From positions 1 through 64,000 of the forward strand of contig NZ_JACOPN010000004.1 in the NCBI RefSeq assembly GCF_014287875.1: a DNA stretch of 64,000 nt. Direction: 5' to 3'. Below are positions 30,425 through 39,714 of this stretch, piece by piece. Within the stretch, counting starts at the first letter, position 1. The number at the start of each line of letters is the position of its first letter. Source of the stretch: Flintibacter faecis. GTDB lineage: Bacteria; Bacillota; Clostridia; Oscillospirales; Oscillospiraceae. The notes under the pieces are model-generated. The model was not told the origin of the DNA and did not search any database. It was given only the letters and a program-made list of their open reading frames with translations. The translations under genes and the position numbers were made by a program.

Positions 30425-31122
30425 TGTCTGAAATGCTTGTAAAACTGTGGGACAACGGCCTGCTCCAGCTGGGCGTGTGGGAGACCATCTACATGACCCT
30501 GCTGTCCACCGGCTTTGCCTATCTCTTCGGTCTGCCCATGGGCGTGATCCTGTGGGTAACGGATAAAAACGGTCTGCCCCAGGTGGGGAAGGGGAAGCAG
30601 ATGGCCTGCCGCATCATCAACTGCGTACTGGGCTTTGTGGTCAACTTCTTCCGCAGCATCCCCTGCATTATCCTGATGGTGGCTATGATGCCGGTGGCCC
30701 GGCTGATCCTGGGCAAGAGCTTGGGCAACGGCTCGGTGATCGTCACCTTAATTATTGCCGCCGCCCCCTACATCGCCCGGATGGTGGAGTCCTCGGTGAA
30801 GGAGGTCCCCAGCGGGGTCATCGAGGCCGCCCAATCCATGGGCTGCACCAACTGGCAGATCGTGTGGCATGTGCTGCTGCCCGAGGCCAAGCCCTCTCTG
30901 ATCCACGGCTCGGTCATCGCCACCGTCACCGTTCTGGGCTACACCGCCATGGCCGCCACCCTGGGCGGCACCGGCCTGGGCCAGGTGGCCATCATCTATG
31001 GACACCAGCGCAGCAACGCCGACGTGATCTGGGTGTGCGTGGTGCTTATCTGGATCGTAGTCCAGGTCATCCAGTTCATTGGCGAACTGGTGGCCCGGAA
31101 AACGGACAAGCGCATCCGATAA
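30424..31122 (+). CDS. metI: Methionine ABC transporter permease
   Basis: A 232-residue permease with about five membrane helices and the EAA loop that contacts MetN, seen as GVIEAAQSMGCTNWQIVW near residue 130. It follows metN with a one-base overlap and precedes the binding protein gene, the standard metNIQ order. GGAGAGCAAG before the ATG serves as ribosome binding site. Confidence 0.94.
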   Translation: MSEMLVKLWDNGLLQLGVWETIYMTLLSTGFAYLFGLPMGVILWVTDKNGLPQVGKGKQMACRIINCVLGFVVNFFRSIPCIILMVAMMPVARLILGKSLGNGSVIVTLIIAAAPYIARMVESSVKEVPSGVIEAAQSMGCTNWQIVWHVLLPEAKPSLIHGSVIATVTVLGYTAMAATLGGTGLGQVAIIYGHQRSNADVIWVCVVLIWIVVQVIQFIGELVARKTDKRIR

Positions 31123-31204
31123 CGGGAGGACCGGCGCGGCTTTTTCCGCACCGTTCACCATATTTTATTTGAAGCAAATTCAAGCAAAAAGGAGATCATT
31201 TTAA

Positions 31205-32089
31205 ATGAAGAAGAAATTTGCTCTTGCCCTGGCCCTCGTGCTGGCCCTGGGCGCGTTCACTGGCTGCTCCAGCAAGGGCGGCAGCTCCGCCTCCGTGTCC
31301 GGCTCCGGCTCTGATGCCGCCAGCAGCTCCTCCGCCCAGACCGGCGACCTGGAGACCATCACCGTGGGTGCCAGCTCCACCCCTCACGCCGAGATCCTGG
31401 AGCAGGTGAAGGACAGCCTGGCCCAGGAGGGCTACGACCTGAAGATCGTGGTCTATGACGACTATGTGCTGCCCAACCGCGCCCTGGCCGACGGCTCTCT
31501 GGATGCCAACTACTTCCAGCACACCCCCTATCTGAACAGCTACAACGCCTCTAACGGTACCGACCTGGTCTCCGCCGCCAAGATCCACTACGAGCCCTTC
31601 GGCCTGTATGGCAACGGCGTGGCCAGCGTGGCCGACATCCAGTCCGGTGCCACCATTCTGATCCCCGCCGACGACAGCAACGAGACCCGCGCCCTGTTCC
31701 TGCTGGCCCAGGAGGGCCTCATCGACCTGCCCGAGGAGGCCAGCGCCGAGACCGGCGTGACCACCCTGGACATCAAGGATGACCACGGTTTTGATATCCA
31801 GGCTGTCCAGGCCGACACCGTGCCCACCCAGCTGGCCAACAGCGCCCAGGGCACCGTGGCCGTCATCAACGGCAACTATGCCCTCCAGGCCGGTCTGCAC
31901 ACCGAGGATGCCCTGGCTGTGGAGGATGCCTCCGGCGATGCCGCTCAGACCTATGCCAACGTGATCGCTGTGCGCAACGGCGACGAGAACACCCCCAAGA
32001 TCAAGGCTCTGATCTCCGCGCTGGAGACCGACTCTGTGAAGCAGTACATCGCCGACAAGTATCACGGCGCTGTGGTCGCCATGTTCTGA
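31205..32089 (+). CDS. metQ: Methionine-binding lipoprotein
   Basis: A 294-residue lipoprotein of the NLPA/MetQ family. The signal peptide ends in the lipobox FTGC near residue 21; a Ser-rich linker follows. The binding domain shows ITVGASSTPHAEILEQVKD and the conserved region ANYFQHTPYLNSYN. It would be anchored outside the membrane and deliver methionine to MetI. AAAGGAG precedes the ATG. A terminator lies 28 bases after its stop. Confidence 0.94.
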   Translation: MKKKFALALALVLALGAFTGCSSKGGSSASVSGSGSDAASSSSAQTGDLETITVGASSTPHAEILEQVKDSLAQEGYDLKIVVYDDYVLPNRALADGSLDANYFQHTPYLNSYNASNGTDLVSAAKIHYEPFGLYGNGVASVADIQSGATILIPADDSNETRALFLLAQEGLIDLPEEASAETGVTTLDIKDDHGFDIQAVQADTVPTQLANSAQGTVAVINGNYALQAGLHTEDALAVEDASGDAAQTYANVIAVRNGDENTPKIKALISALETDSVKQYIADKYHGAVVAMF

Positions 32090-32116
32090 TCGCCTTTCCA
32101 ACGGAAAAGCAGCCAA

Positions 32117-32152
32117 AAGAGGGACGCGAGCTCGCGTCCCTCTTTTCTTTTA
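32117..32152 (+). terminator. Terminator of metNIQ
   Basis: AAGAGGGACGCGAG (32117-32130) pairs with CTCGCGTCCCTCTT (32131-32144), followed by TTCTTTT. Confidence 0.9.
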
Positions 32153-32159
32153 AGAAAAC

Positions 32160-32399
32160 AGCCCGCGGAGAGAGCGCCCGGTGAAATGACGGAAAAGTAT
32201 AGAAGTGAAAAATATTTTTGTTACATTAGTCAATTTTCGTTGAGAGGGGGTTGAAACGATTGAAATTTTGAGAATTTGGTATTAAAATCTATTTGTTAGT
32301 CGTTAAAACGCCAAAATGTAAAAATATGTAACGTTTTAAGGCGAATCCGCTTCTGAAAAGAAGCTTGACGTTCGGGTTACGCACAGCGAGGTGAGCGGA
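32160..32399 (+). promoter_or_regulatory. AT-rich control region of the pilus operon
   Basis: About 240 bases without a gene, much richer in A/T than its surroundings. It holds two inverted repeats, GTTACAT (about 32219) / ATGTAAC (about 32325) and TTAAAACG (32303-32310) / CGTTTTAA (32332-32339), plus several TTGAAA boxes with a TATTAAAAT near 32280. I could not match it to a known riboswitch class. It is the likely promoter and leader of the pilus genes. Confidence 0.5.
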
Positions 32400-35300
32400 G
32401 TGAAGGAGAAGCGGCGCAGCCGGGGTTTTACCCTGACGGAGATGCTGGTGAGTATCGCCATGCTGGCCATCCTGGCGGGGCTGCTCATCCCCGTCAGCGC
32501 CTCGATGTACCGCCGGTTCCGGCTGACGGAGATGGACGACTTTGCCCGGCAGATCTGTGTGGCGGCCCAGAACGAGCTGACCGCCATGAAGGCCACCGGG
32601 CGGTTAGAGGCCTTTGCCAAGCAGACGGACCAGCGTCTGACCCAGCAGCCCCAGGACTACCCTAAGACGGACAACGACGGCTGGAAGGATCTGTACACGG
32701 TATACAGCGCCGATCAGGCGGCGGAGGATTTCCTCCTGCGCGCTGGCGACTCCCTCAGCCAGGCCACCGAACACGGGGGCTATTTCCTCCTGGAGCTCAA
32801 CCCCCTCACCGGGGACGTGTACAGCGCCTTTTATTCCGAGCAGCCCTTCACCTATGAGCAGATCAGCGCCTGGGCGGACCGGAGCCGGGAGACCCGGCTG
32901 GGGGAGAAGGACCTCATCGGCTATTACAGCGCCGCCTCGGCAGACTATGGCGCCGTTGGCGTGCCGGAGAAGTTCTGCCCCACCATCGAGCTGATCGACG
33001 GGGAAGAGCTGTATGTGAAGATCGACTGCGGCGGTTTGATGGCCCTGCGCCGCACCCAGCGGAACCTGACCGTGACCCTGACTGTGAAGGGCGCAAGCGG
33101 GGGCGAGGTGCCGTTCACCTATCGGGGCGGGACGGACTTCTTTGTGGAGCGCGACAGCATCACGCTCTATAAGGTGCTGGACAGCCTGGACGAGGATAAC
33201 GCCTTTGCAGCGGTGTTCAAAAACAGCGGGATCAAGGCCGGGGACGACATCACCGTCCAGGCCGCGATCACCTATGATGACCCCAACCAGGGCCTGAATA
33301 TCACCGGAGAGACCGGCCTGGCGCAGGGCAACAGCCTGTTCGGCGCAGTGGTCACCGGTGATGACGGCAGCGGACAGATCCAGGTCTCCCGGGTGCGCCA
33401 CCTGAACAACCTGCAGGACAGCATTCTGACCGGCGATGCCGCCGACGCGGCAAAAGCCTGCCGCAAGGTGGTCCAGACCGCGCCCATCTCCTTTCTGTTC
33501 CAGGACTGGAAGGACGGCGACTGGTGTCCCGCGTCCAAGTGGACGGGGAACCCCATGGGCGAATTCCGGCCCATTCAGAACCAGGCGCTGTTCGGAGCGG
33601 AGGAGAGCGAGGCCCCGGCAGTGCGGGCCTGCTATGACGGACAGAACAATGTGCTGAAGGGCTTTGTATTCGGCGTGAACGACCATGGAAGATCCGCCCT
33701 GTTTGGCACTGCCAGCCATACGGACTTTCAAAATATCCGCCTGGCGGACTGTCAGGCAAACGGAATGTATGCCGCCATGCTGGGGGGATATCTGTCCCAG
33801 TGCAGCATAGAAAACTGCGGCGCATATCTGACGACTCAGGACGAGAACGGCTCCTATTATAATGACATGGATGACCGGCGGGCCAGATATATGGTGCAGA
33901 GCAACGATCTGATCGGGCAGGCGGGCGGCCTGGCCGCTTATGCAGACCGCACGACGATCACGGCCTCCTTTGGCGCGGTTGATGTGACATGCAGCAGCAA
34001 AAACGGCTATGCCGGGGGCCTGGCCGGCTATCTGAATAATTGCCACTTAGAGGCGTGCTATGCGTCCGGGAACATCAGCGCTCCGAACCGATCAAACGGG
34101 GCGGGCGGCCTGGTCGGTACGATCTCCAACGATTATCAGGATGCCATGAAAAGCAGCGTGAAGAGCTGCTATGCCACAGGCCATGTGACGGCCGACCAGA
34201 ATGCCGGCGGTCTGCTGGGCAGAGCGGCGGGAACGGTGAGCGACTGTGTGTCCTACGGCAAGGTGACGACCGGTGCAGAGACGGAAGATACCAGCACCAG
34301 CGGAGGCTTTATCGGAAACAGCAATGGTGCCCTGCGGATCTCAGACTGCTGCTATCTCAGCCAGGCAAAATACAACGCGACCTATCATGCCCCCAACGGG
34401 GTGACGGCCTCGGGGTACAGCGCCCTGAAGGAGACGGCCCATGTGGGGGAGAGCCACCCCTATTCCGTGGGGCTGCGGGGTCTGGGCATCCCCTTCCCCC
34501 TGTGTCAGTATCAGGGCAATCGCATCGATCATTACGGCGACTGGCCGGAGGCCTATCAGCTGCAGACCTCTCTGGTCTACTATGAGAAGTACGCCGACGG
34601 CAGCTATGGCTATTATGCCCGCACCAGCCTGACCAGCGGCGGCCAGAGCGCGGGAAGCAACTGGATCGCGGACACCCTGAAAGACCGGCCATGTGTGGAG
34701 GACGGCTATGCCCTGATGACCGTGTACGAGCTCAGCCGCTTTTCCTACACCCTGGACGTGGGCGACCGGAGCGAGGCCCTGAAGAAGGGGGATATTGCCA
34801 TCACCACCGACCCGGCTGCCTGTACCCAGAAACAGGCCGCCCTGCTGCGTCAGGGCGAGGCGGTGGACTTTGTGTCCGACGGCCAGACGGTGGAGATCCA
34901 GAACGCCAAGCTGTATCGCCTGCCCTTCGATCTGCAGATCAACAAGCGGGAGGCGGCCTATACCTTCTGGGAGACCCTGACCGTCACCGGCTACGGCCCG
35001 GACAGCAGCGATCCCGTGGTGAAGAACGAGACCTTCTATTACTGCCCGGACTTTGCCCGGAACGCGGTGAACCCGGAGCCGGGCGTGAAGAGCAATCTGC
35101 CCCAGGAGCCGGGCGGCCCGGAGCGGCCCGTCTATGTCCGCTCCGCCCGCCAGCTCAACGGCATGTCCCGTTCCACCTACTACTGGAACCTGCGGGGCGG
35201 CGGCACGCAGATCCAGTTCGTGCAGGAGACGGACCTGGACTATCAGCTGTACACCAAGCGCTACTGCGGCGTGACCTATGACCTGATGGATACCAGCGAG

Positions 35301-36407
35301 GGCAACCCCTATAAGAACCAGCCCATCGGAACGCCCAATGTAAGAACGGCTGGAGGAGATATGGAGGCCCATAACTTCCGCAACTCCTATGACGGCCGGG
35401 GCCACAAGATCATCGACTACTGCTGTGAGACCTATAACAAAGCGGGAAGCGCCGTCTACCGCTTTACCGGGCTGTTCGGCGAGGCGGAGCAGTGTACCCT
35501 GAAAAACATCGTCATGGTGGCCTCTGACCCGGCCAACCGCTCCGGCTATGTGAGAGCGACCAACTATTACGGAAATTATAACGAGGAGCCCGCAGTGGGC
35601 GCGCTGATCGGATTGGCCTATAAGGACAGGGATGCGCCCGCGAGCCAAAAGACGACGGAGATCATCAACTGCACTGTCTCCGGCTATGAGGTCAGCTTCC
35701 AGATGGGCGGCAGCAGCAAAGACCCGGCTGTGGGAGGCCTGGTGGGCATCAACTTCGGCTCCATCGTCAATTCCTCCGCCACCTGCAGCGTCTCTATCAA
35801 CAGCAGCAACGGCCATCTGGGCGGCCTGGCGGGCAGCCTGAACGGCACCGGCTCCATTGACCGCTGCTACGCCGGTGGAACGCTGCGCTATCAGAAATCT
35901 GGCCAGACCGGCGGCCTGGTGGGCGGATTCGTCAACGTATATGGCTATGGACAGATAAATGTCAGCCAGCGGGATATGCGAGTGTCAAACAGCTATGCCG
36001 CCAACGCCCGCCTGAGGAGCAATATGCCGGCTACGGGCACCCGGAACTATTCCGTAGTAGCGCCCAGCGAAGACGGAGATGTTGGGAACAGTAGGTTCAA
36101 GGTCAGCAACTGCTATTATCTGAGCGATCCCGGCACGGTGGATATCGACCTGATGGATGACGGTACCAGCTGGGGGCTCACCGACCGGGAGCTGGGTTAT
36201 CTGACGATGGACGGCTTCACCTGGGCCGACGCGGGCCACACCTTCTCCTGGAGCGCCAGCCTGAGCGGGAAGGCGTACCCCTATCCCACGGCGACCACCG
36301 GGGCGGACGGCCAGCCCGTCCACTACGGCGACTGGTACGGCTCCGGCACCGCAGCCGAGGAGGAACAGGAGGCCGACCGGCCTCAGCCCGCGGAGAAGAC
36401 AGCATAA
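32400..36407 (+). CDS. Giant type IV prepilin with GLUG-like repeats (pilus-tip adhesin candidate)
   Basis: A 1335-residue prepilin. It starts with a class III signal (KRRSRG|FTLTEMLVSIAMLAIL, Glu at mature position 5) and a pilin N-terminal helix. The rest is a very large external region in two blocks of repeats, each unit containing GGLAGYL / GGLVGTIS / GGLLGRAAG / VGGLVGINFGS-type turns typical of GLUG motifs, with small Cys-containing C-Y-A-S-G sequences between them. Such length is far beyond ordinary pilins (100-200 residues), so it may cap the pilus and bind a ligand. GTG at 32400 is chosen because GAGGTG precedes it; GTG at 32391 is in frame too. Confidence 0.85.
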   Translation: MKEKRRSRGFTLTEMLVSIAMLAILAGLLIPVSASMYRRFRLTEMDDFARQICVAAQNELTAMKATGRLEAFAKQTDQRLTQQPQDYPKTDNDGWKDLYTVYSADQAAEDFLLRAGDSLSQATEHGGYFLLELNPLTGDVYSAFYSEQPFTYEQISAWADRSRETRLGEKDLIGYYSAASADYGAVGVPEKFCPTIELIDGEELYVKIDCGGLMALRRTQRNLTVTLTVKGASGGEVPFTYRGGTDFFVERDSITLYKVLDSLDEDNAFAAVFKNSGIKAGDDITVQAAITYDDPNQGLNITGETGLAQGNSLFGAVVTGDDGSGQIQVSRVRHLNNLQDSILTGDAADAAKACRKVVQTAPISFLFQDWKDGDWCPASKWTGNPMGEFRPIQNQALFGAEESEAPAVRACYDGQNNVLKGFVFGVNDHGRSALFGTASHTDFQNIRLADCQANGMYAAMLGGYLSQCSIENCGAYLTTQDENGSYYNDMDDRRARYMVQSNDLIGQAGGLAAYADRTTITASFGAVDVTCSSKNGYAGGLAGYLNNCHLEACYASGNISAPNRSNGAGGLVGTISNDYQDAMKSSVKSCYATGHVTADQNAGGLLGRAAGTVSDCVSYGKVTTGAETEDTSTSGGFIGNSNGALRISDCCYLSQAKYNATYHAPNGVTASGYSALKETAHVGESHPYSVGLRGLGIPFPLCQYQGNRIDHYGDWPEAYQLQTSLVYYEKYADGSYGYYARTSLTSGGQSAGSNWIADTLKDRPCVEDGYALMTVYELSRFSYTLDVGDRSEALKKGDIAITTDPAACTQKQAALLRQGEAVDFVSDGQTVEIQNAKLYRLPFDLQINKREAAYTFWETLTVTGYGPDSSDPVVKNETFYYCPDFARNAVNPEPGVKSNLPQEPGGPERPVYVRSARQLNGMSRSTYYWNLRGGGTQIQFVQETDLDYQLYTKRYCGVTYDLMDTSEGNPYKNQPIGTPNVRTAGGDMEAHNFRNSYDGRGHKIIDYCCETYNKAGSAVYRFTGLFGEAEQCTLKNIVMVASDPANRSGYVRATNYYGNYNEEPAVGALIGLAYKDRDAPASQKTTEIINCTVSGYEVSFQMGGSSKDPAVGGLVGINFGSIVNSSATCSVSINSSNGHLGGLAGSLNGTGSIDRCYAGGTLRYQKSGQTGGLVGGFVNVYGYGQINVSQRDMRVSNSYAANARLRSNMPATGTRNYSVVAPSEDGDVGNSRFKVSNCYYLSDPGTVDIDLMDDGTSWGLTDRELGYLTMDGFTWADAGHTFSWSASLSGKAYPYPTATTGADGQPVHYGDWYGSGTAAEEEQEADRPQPAEKTA

Positions 36408-36434
36408 ACACAAAGCAGAGAGGGGAGACGCGCC

Positions 36435-37184
36435 ATGAGACAAAAGCTGAGCAGCCGGCGGGGCGCGTCTCTGCTCATCGCCCTGCTGTATTTTCTGGTG
36501 TGCGGCTTGGTCGCGGCGGTGATCATCGGCGCGGCCATGACCAACGTGCAGAAGCTGAAGGGGGCCCGCCAGCGGCAGCAGGCCTATGACTCCGTCAGCT
36601 CCGCCGCCCAGCTCATCCGGGACGAGATGACCCGGGTGGAGTATCAGGGCATAGAGCGCTGGGACGAGTATGAGTGCAACCGCTCTGCTGCCGATATTCA
36701 GGGCGACCGCCATGGGGATACCTACAGCTGGGAGGGCTTTTCCGCCAGCAAAGAGGCGGGCAAGTCTTTGACCGCCTTGCTCCAGCCCGGTGTGGAGAAA
36801 GCCTATCACAGCCACGCCAAATTTTCACTGAACCAGCAGAATTTTACCGGCTGGGAGGATAGCTTCACTGTGGACGACGGGGTGTGTCCCGTGGCGGTGA
36901 ACGTGAAGATCGACCGGGACTATACCCTGACCTTCACTCTGGCTCCCCAGCAGGCCGACCTGACGGAGGACTATCGCATGACCTTGGTCAGCAAAGGCCA
37001 GGCCGGCGAGCCGGTGGAGAGCCAGACGGAGAGCAGCTGCTCTCACAGGGTAACGTATCGGGACGAGACAGATGGACTGTTCCATGTGGTGGACACCGAT
37101 TTTAAAATCACCGAGCACCACTATGCCACTGCCATCCGGTGGACCCGGGGGACCATTTCCAAGGGGGTGAGCCGCAGTGAATAG
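36435..37184 (+). CDS. PilX-like pilus assembly protein
   Basis: A 249-residue protein with a basic N-terminus, one hydrophobic helix (ASLLIALLYFLVCGLVAAVI) and a soluble external part. It lacks the Glu5 typical of true pilins, as PilX-type minor subunits often differ. Position between the giant pilin and two prepilins supports a role in pilus initiation. The ATG at 36435 follows AGAGGGGAG. Its end overlaps the next gene by 8 bases. Confidence 0.72.
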   Translation: MRQKLSSRRGASLLIALLYFLVCGLVAAVIIGAAMTNVQKLKGARQRQQAYDSVSSAAQLIRDEMTRVEYQGIERWDEYECNRSAADIQGDRHGDTYSWEGFSASKEAGKSLTALLQPGVEKAYHSHAKFSLNQQNFTGWEDSFTVDDGVCPVAVNVKIDRDYTLTFTLAPQQADLTEDYRMTLVSKGQAGEPVESQTESSCSHRVTYRDETDGLFHVVDTDFKITEHHYATAIRWTRGTISKGVSRSE

Positions 37185-37482
37185 CCTGCATCATACCCGC
37201 GCCCGCCGGGGGGAGACCCTGGTGGAGACCCTGGCCGCCATTCTGGTGGTGTCCCTCACCAGCGTGTTCCTGCTCACCTCCGTCATGGCCGCCCAGCGGG
37301 TGAACCGTCAGGCGGGGGAGGGGGACGAGCAGCTCCGCCTGGAGCAGGACGTGGTGGAGCGCCGGTCAGACGGCAAACAGAGCACCGTTCAGATCGGCGG
37401 CGGCTCCTATCCCGTGATCCGCTACGGCGAGGGGAAGGCCCTCCAGGGCTATGTCCTCCAGAGCGAGGAGGGAGCCGGATGA
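37177..37482 (+). CDS. Minor prepilin
   Basis: A 101-residue protein with a prepilin signal RARRG|ETLVETLAAILVVSLTSV (Glu at mature position 5) and a short soluble end. GTG start at 37177 overlaps the preceding gene; AAGGGGGTGAG acts as the ribosome binding site. Likely one of the minor pilins that prime pilus assembly (PilV/PilI-like). Its last bases overlap the next prepilin gene by 4 bases. Confidence 0.78.
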   Translation: MNSLHHTRARRGETLVETLAAILVVSLTSVFLLTSVMAAQRVNRQAGEGDEQLRLEQDVVERRSDGKQSTVQIGGGSYPVIRYGEGKALQGYVLQSEEGAG

Positions 37483-38003
37483 AGCGCCAACGAAACAGAC
37501 GGGGCTTTACCCTGGCGGAGACGCTGGCGGCGCTGGTGGTGGTGGTCCTGCTGGCTATGTCGGTGCAGATCGGGACCATGACCGCCCTGCGCGCCAGAAC
37601 GGTCTCCCGCTTTCAGTCGGAGAGCGAGATCCTGGCCGCCACTCTGAACAGCGCCCTGGGGGACATGCTCCACTATGCCACCTGCGCCCGATACGATGGT
37701 GCCGGGGGGACGGTCTATCTCAACAACCCGGGCTATGGCATCGTCAATGGGCAGATCCTGGACAGGGGCGGACGGCTGTATGTCAATGCTGCCGCCAATA
37801 TTTCCGCCGACAGCGAGGATGCCGCCCTGCTGACCCTGACGGGGGCGGGGGCATACACCGATCTGACGGTGAGTGGCTTTCAGATGCTTTACGACAAAGA
37901 TAACTGCCTGTTCTACGGAAGCTATGAGATCAATGGACCGGAGCAGGCGAAAAAAACCATTGATTTTGCCTTTCGTTCCCTGAACGAGGAACCGAGAGAA
38001 TAA
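37479..38003 (+). CDS. Minor prepilin (PilW/PilJ-like)
   Basis: A 174-residue prepilin with signal RNRRG|FTLAETLAALVVVVLL and Glu at mature position 5. The soluble domain has two cysteines (about residues 69 and 148) that might pair. It completes the minor pilin group of the operon. The start overlaps the previous stop, and pilB follows 16 bases downstream. Confidence 0.8.
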   Translation: MKRQRNRRGFTLAETLAALVVVVLLAMSVQIGTMTALRARTVSRFQSESEILAATLNSALGDMLHYATCARYDGAGGTVYLNNPGYGIVNGQILDRGGRLYVNAAANISADSEDAALLTLTGAGAYTDLTVSGFQMLYDKDNCLFYGSYEINGPEQAKKTIDFAFRSLNEEPRE

Positions 38004-38019
38004 TAGGAGCTGATTCATC

Positions 38020-39714
38020 ATGGCACATCCACAGCTGGGCGACCTGCTGGTCTCCTCCGGGGTCATTTCTCAGGAACAGCTGGGCCAGGCCCTGGCCCGG
38101 CAGAAGGAGACAAAAAAGCGGCTGGGCGAGGAGCTCATCGACGACGGGATCATCACCGAGCAGCAGCTCATCGACACCCTGCGCCTGCAGCTGGGCATTG
38201 AATTTGTAGACCTGTCCGCGGTGGAGCCAGACCCCCAGCTGGTGGACGTGCTGCCCCGGAACATCGCCAAGAAATACGGTGTGACCCCGGTGCGGCTCCA
38301 TGGCAACACCCTGTATCTGGCCATGAGCGACCCCCTGAACTTTATGGCCCAGGAGGAGGTGCGGGCGGCCACCCACCGGCGGGTGGTGCCCATGATCACC
38401 ACCGCCGACGGCATCGAGCGGGCCAACGCCAGCCTGTATGGCGGCGAGGGTGCCCAGCGGGCCATCCGGGACATGCGCCGGGAGGCCCCCGTCACCCAGC
38501 AGGGGAGCACCGCAGACGCGGTGGTGGAGCTGAACGAGACGGCGGCCCCCACCGTCCGTTTGGTAAACTCCATCATCGAGCGGGCGGCGGCGGAGAACGC
38601 CAGCGACATTCATCTGGACCCCTGCGCCGACTGCATCCGGGTTCGGATGCGCGTGGACGGCGTGATGTGCCCGGTGATGACGGTGCCCAGCGACCTGTAT
38701 GCCTCGGTGCTGGCCCGCCTGAAGATCATGGGCGGCATGGACGTGACCGAGCGCCGGGTGCCCCAGGATGGCCGCGCCGGGGTGCGGCTGCGCAATCGCA
38801 GCTTCGATCTGCGTATGTCCACCCTGCCCACCATCTACGGCGAGAAGTGCGTCATCCGCGTGCTGGACAAAAACTCCGACTTTTTGAGCCGGGACGGCAT
38901 CGGGGTGGAGGGCAGGCAGCTGGAGCAGTATGAGTATCTTATGGGCCGCCCCAGCGGGACCGTCCTCATCGTGGGCCCCACAGGCAGCGGCAAGACCTCT
39001 ACCATGTACACCATGATCCACCAGCTCAACAGCGAGCAGGTGAACCTGCTGACCCTGGAGGACCCGGTGGAGTATAACATTGACGGCATCAACCAGGTGC
39101 AGATCAACGAGAAGACGGGCATGACCTTTGCCGGCGGCCTGCGGTCTATCCTGCGCCAGGACCCGGACATCATCGCCGTGGGCGAGATCCGGGACGGGGA
39201 GACGGCGGAGATCGCCATGCGCGCGGCCATCACCGGCCATCTGGTCCTGTCCACCGTCCACACCAATGATGCCCTGTCCACGGTGGAGCGGCTGAAGGAC
39301 ATCGGCGTGCCCAACTATCTCATCGCCGGGGCCCTGAACGGGATCATCTCCCAGCGCCTGGTGCGGGTGATCTGCCCCGACTGCAAGCAGAGCTATGACC
39401 CAACGGCGCAGGAGCTGGCCGAGCTGGGCCTGAGTGCCGACAGCAAACAGAAGCTGTTCCGGGGCAGGGGCTGCCCCACCTGCTTTGGCCGGGGCTATCG
39501 GGGCCGCACCGCCGTGTTCGAGATGCTGGTGCTCAGCCGCCGCCTGCGTTCGGCCATTGCCAAGGGCAAAGACCGGGAGGAGCTGCGGTCTATCTTACGC
39601 CAGGAGGGGAACTATACCACCCTGCAGGAGAACTGCCGCCGCCTGGTCCAGGAGGGCGTGACTACCATAGAGGAGGCGCGGAGACTGGGCAGCTCCGTGG
39701 AATATGATGAGTGA
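38020..39714 (+). CDS. pilB: Pilus assembly ATPase PilB/GspE
   Basis: A 564-residue hexameric ATPase for pilus extension. The N-terminal T2SSE_N domain (MAHPQLGDLLVSSGVISQEQ) is followed by the core with Walker A GPTGSGKT near residue 319, an Asp box, Walker B and a His box. The zinc-binding Cys motif (CPDCKQ...CPTCFGRGYRGR) marks PilB against PilT. It overlaps pilT by 11 bases. GGAGC is seen before the ATG at 38020. Confidence 0.94.
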   Translation: MAHPQLGDLLVSSGVISQEQLGQALARQKETKKRLGEELIDDGIITEQQLIDTLRLQLGIEFVDLSAVEPDPQLVDVLPRNIAKKYGVTPVRLHGNTLYLAMSDPLNFMAQEEVRAATHRRVVPMITTADGIERANASLYGGEGAQRAIRDMRREAPVTQQGSTADAVVELNETAAPTVRLVNSIIERAAAENASDIHLDPCADCIRVRMRVDGVMCPVMTVPSDLYASVLARLKIMGGMDVTERRVPQDGRAGVRLRNRSFDLRMSTLPTIYGEKCVIRVLDKNSDFLSRDGIGVEGRQLEQYEYLMGRPSGTVLIVGPTGSGKTSTMYTMIHQLNSEQVNLLTLEDPVEYNIDGINQVQINEKTGMTFAGGLRSILRQDPDIIAVGEIRDGETAEIAMRAAITGHLVLSTVHTNDALSTVERLKDIGVPNYLIAGALNGIISQRLVRVICPDCKQSYDPTAQELAELGLSADSKQKLFRGRGCPTCFGRGYRGRTAVFEMLVLSRRLRSAIAKGKDREELRSILRQEGNYTTLQENCRRLVQEGVTTIEEARRLGSSVEYDE

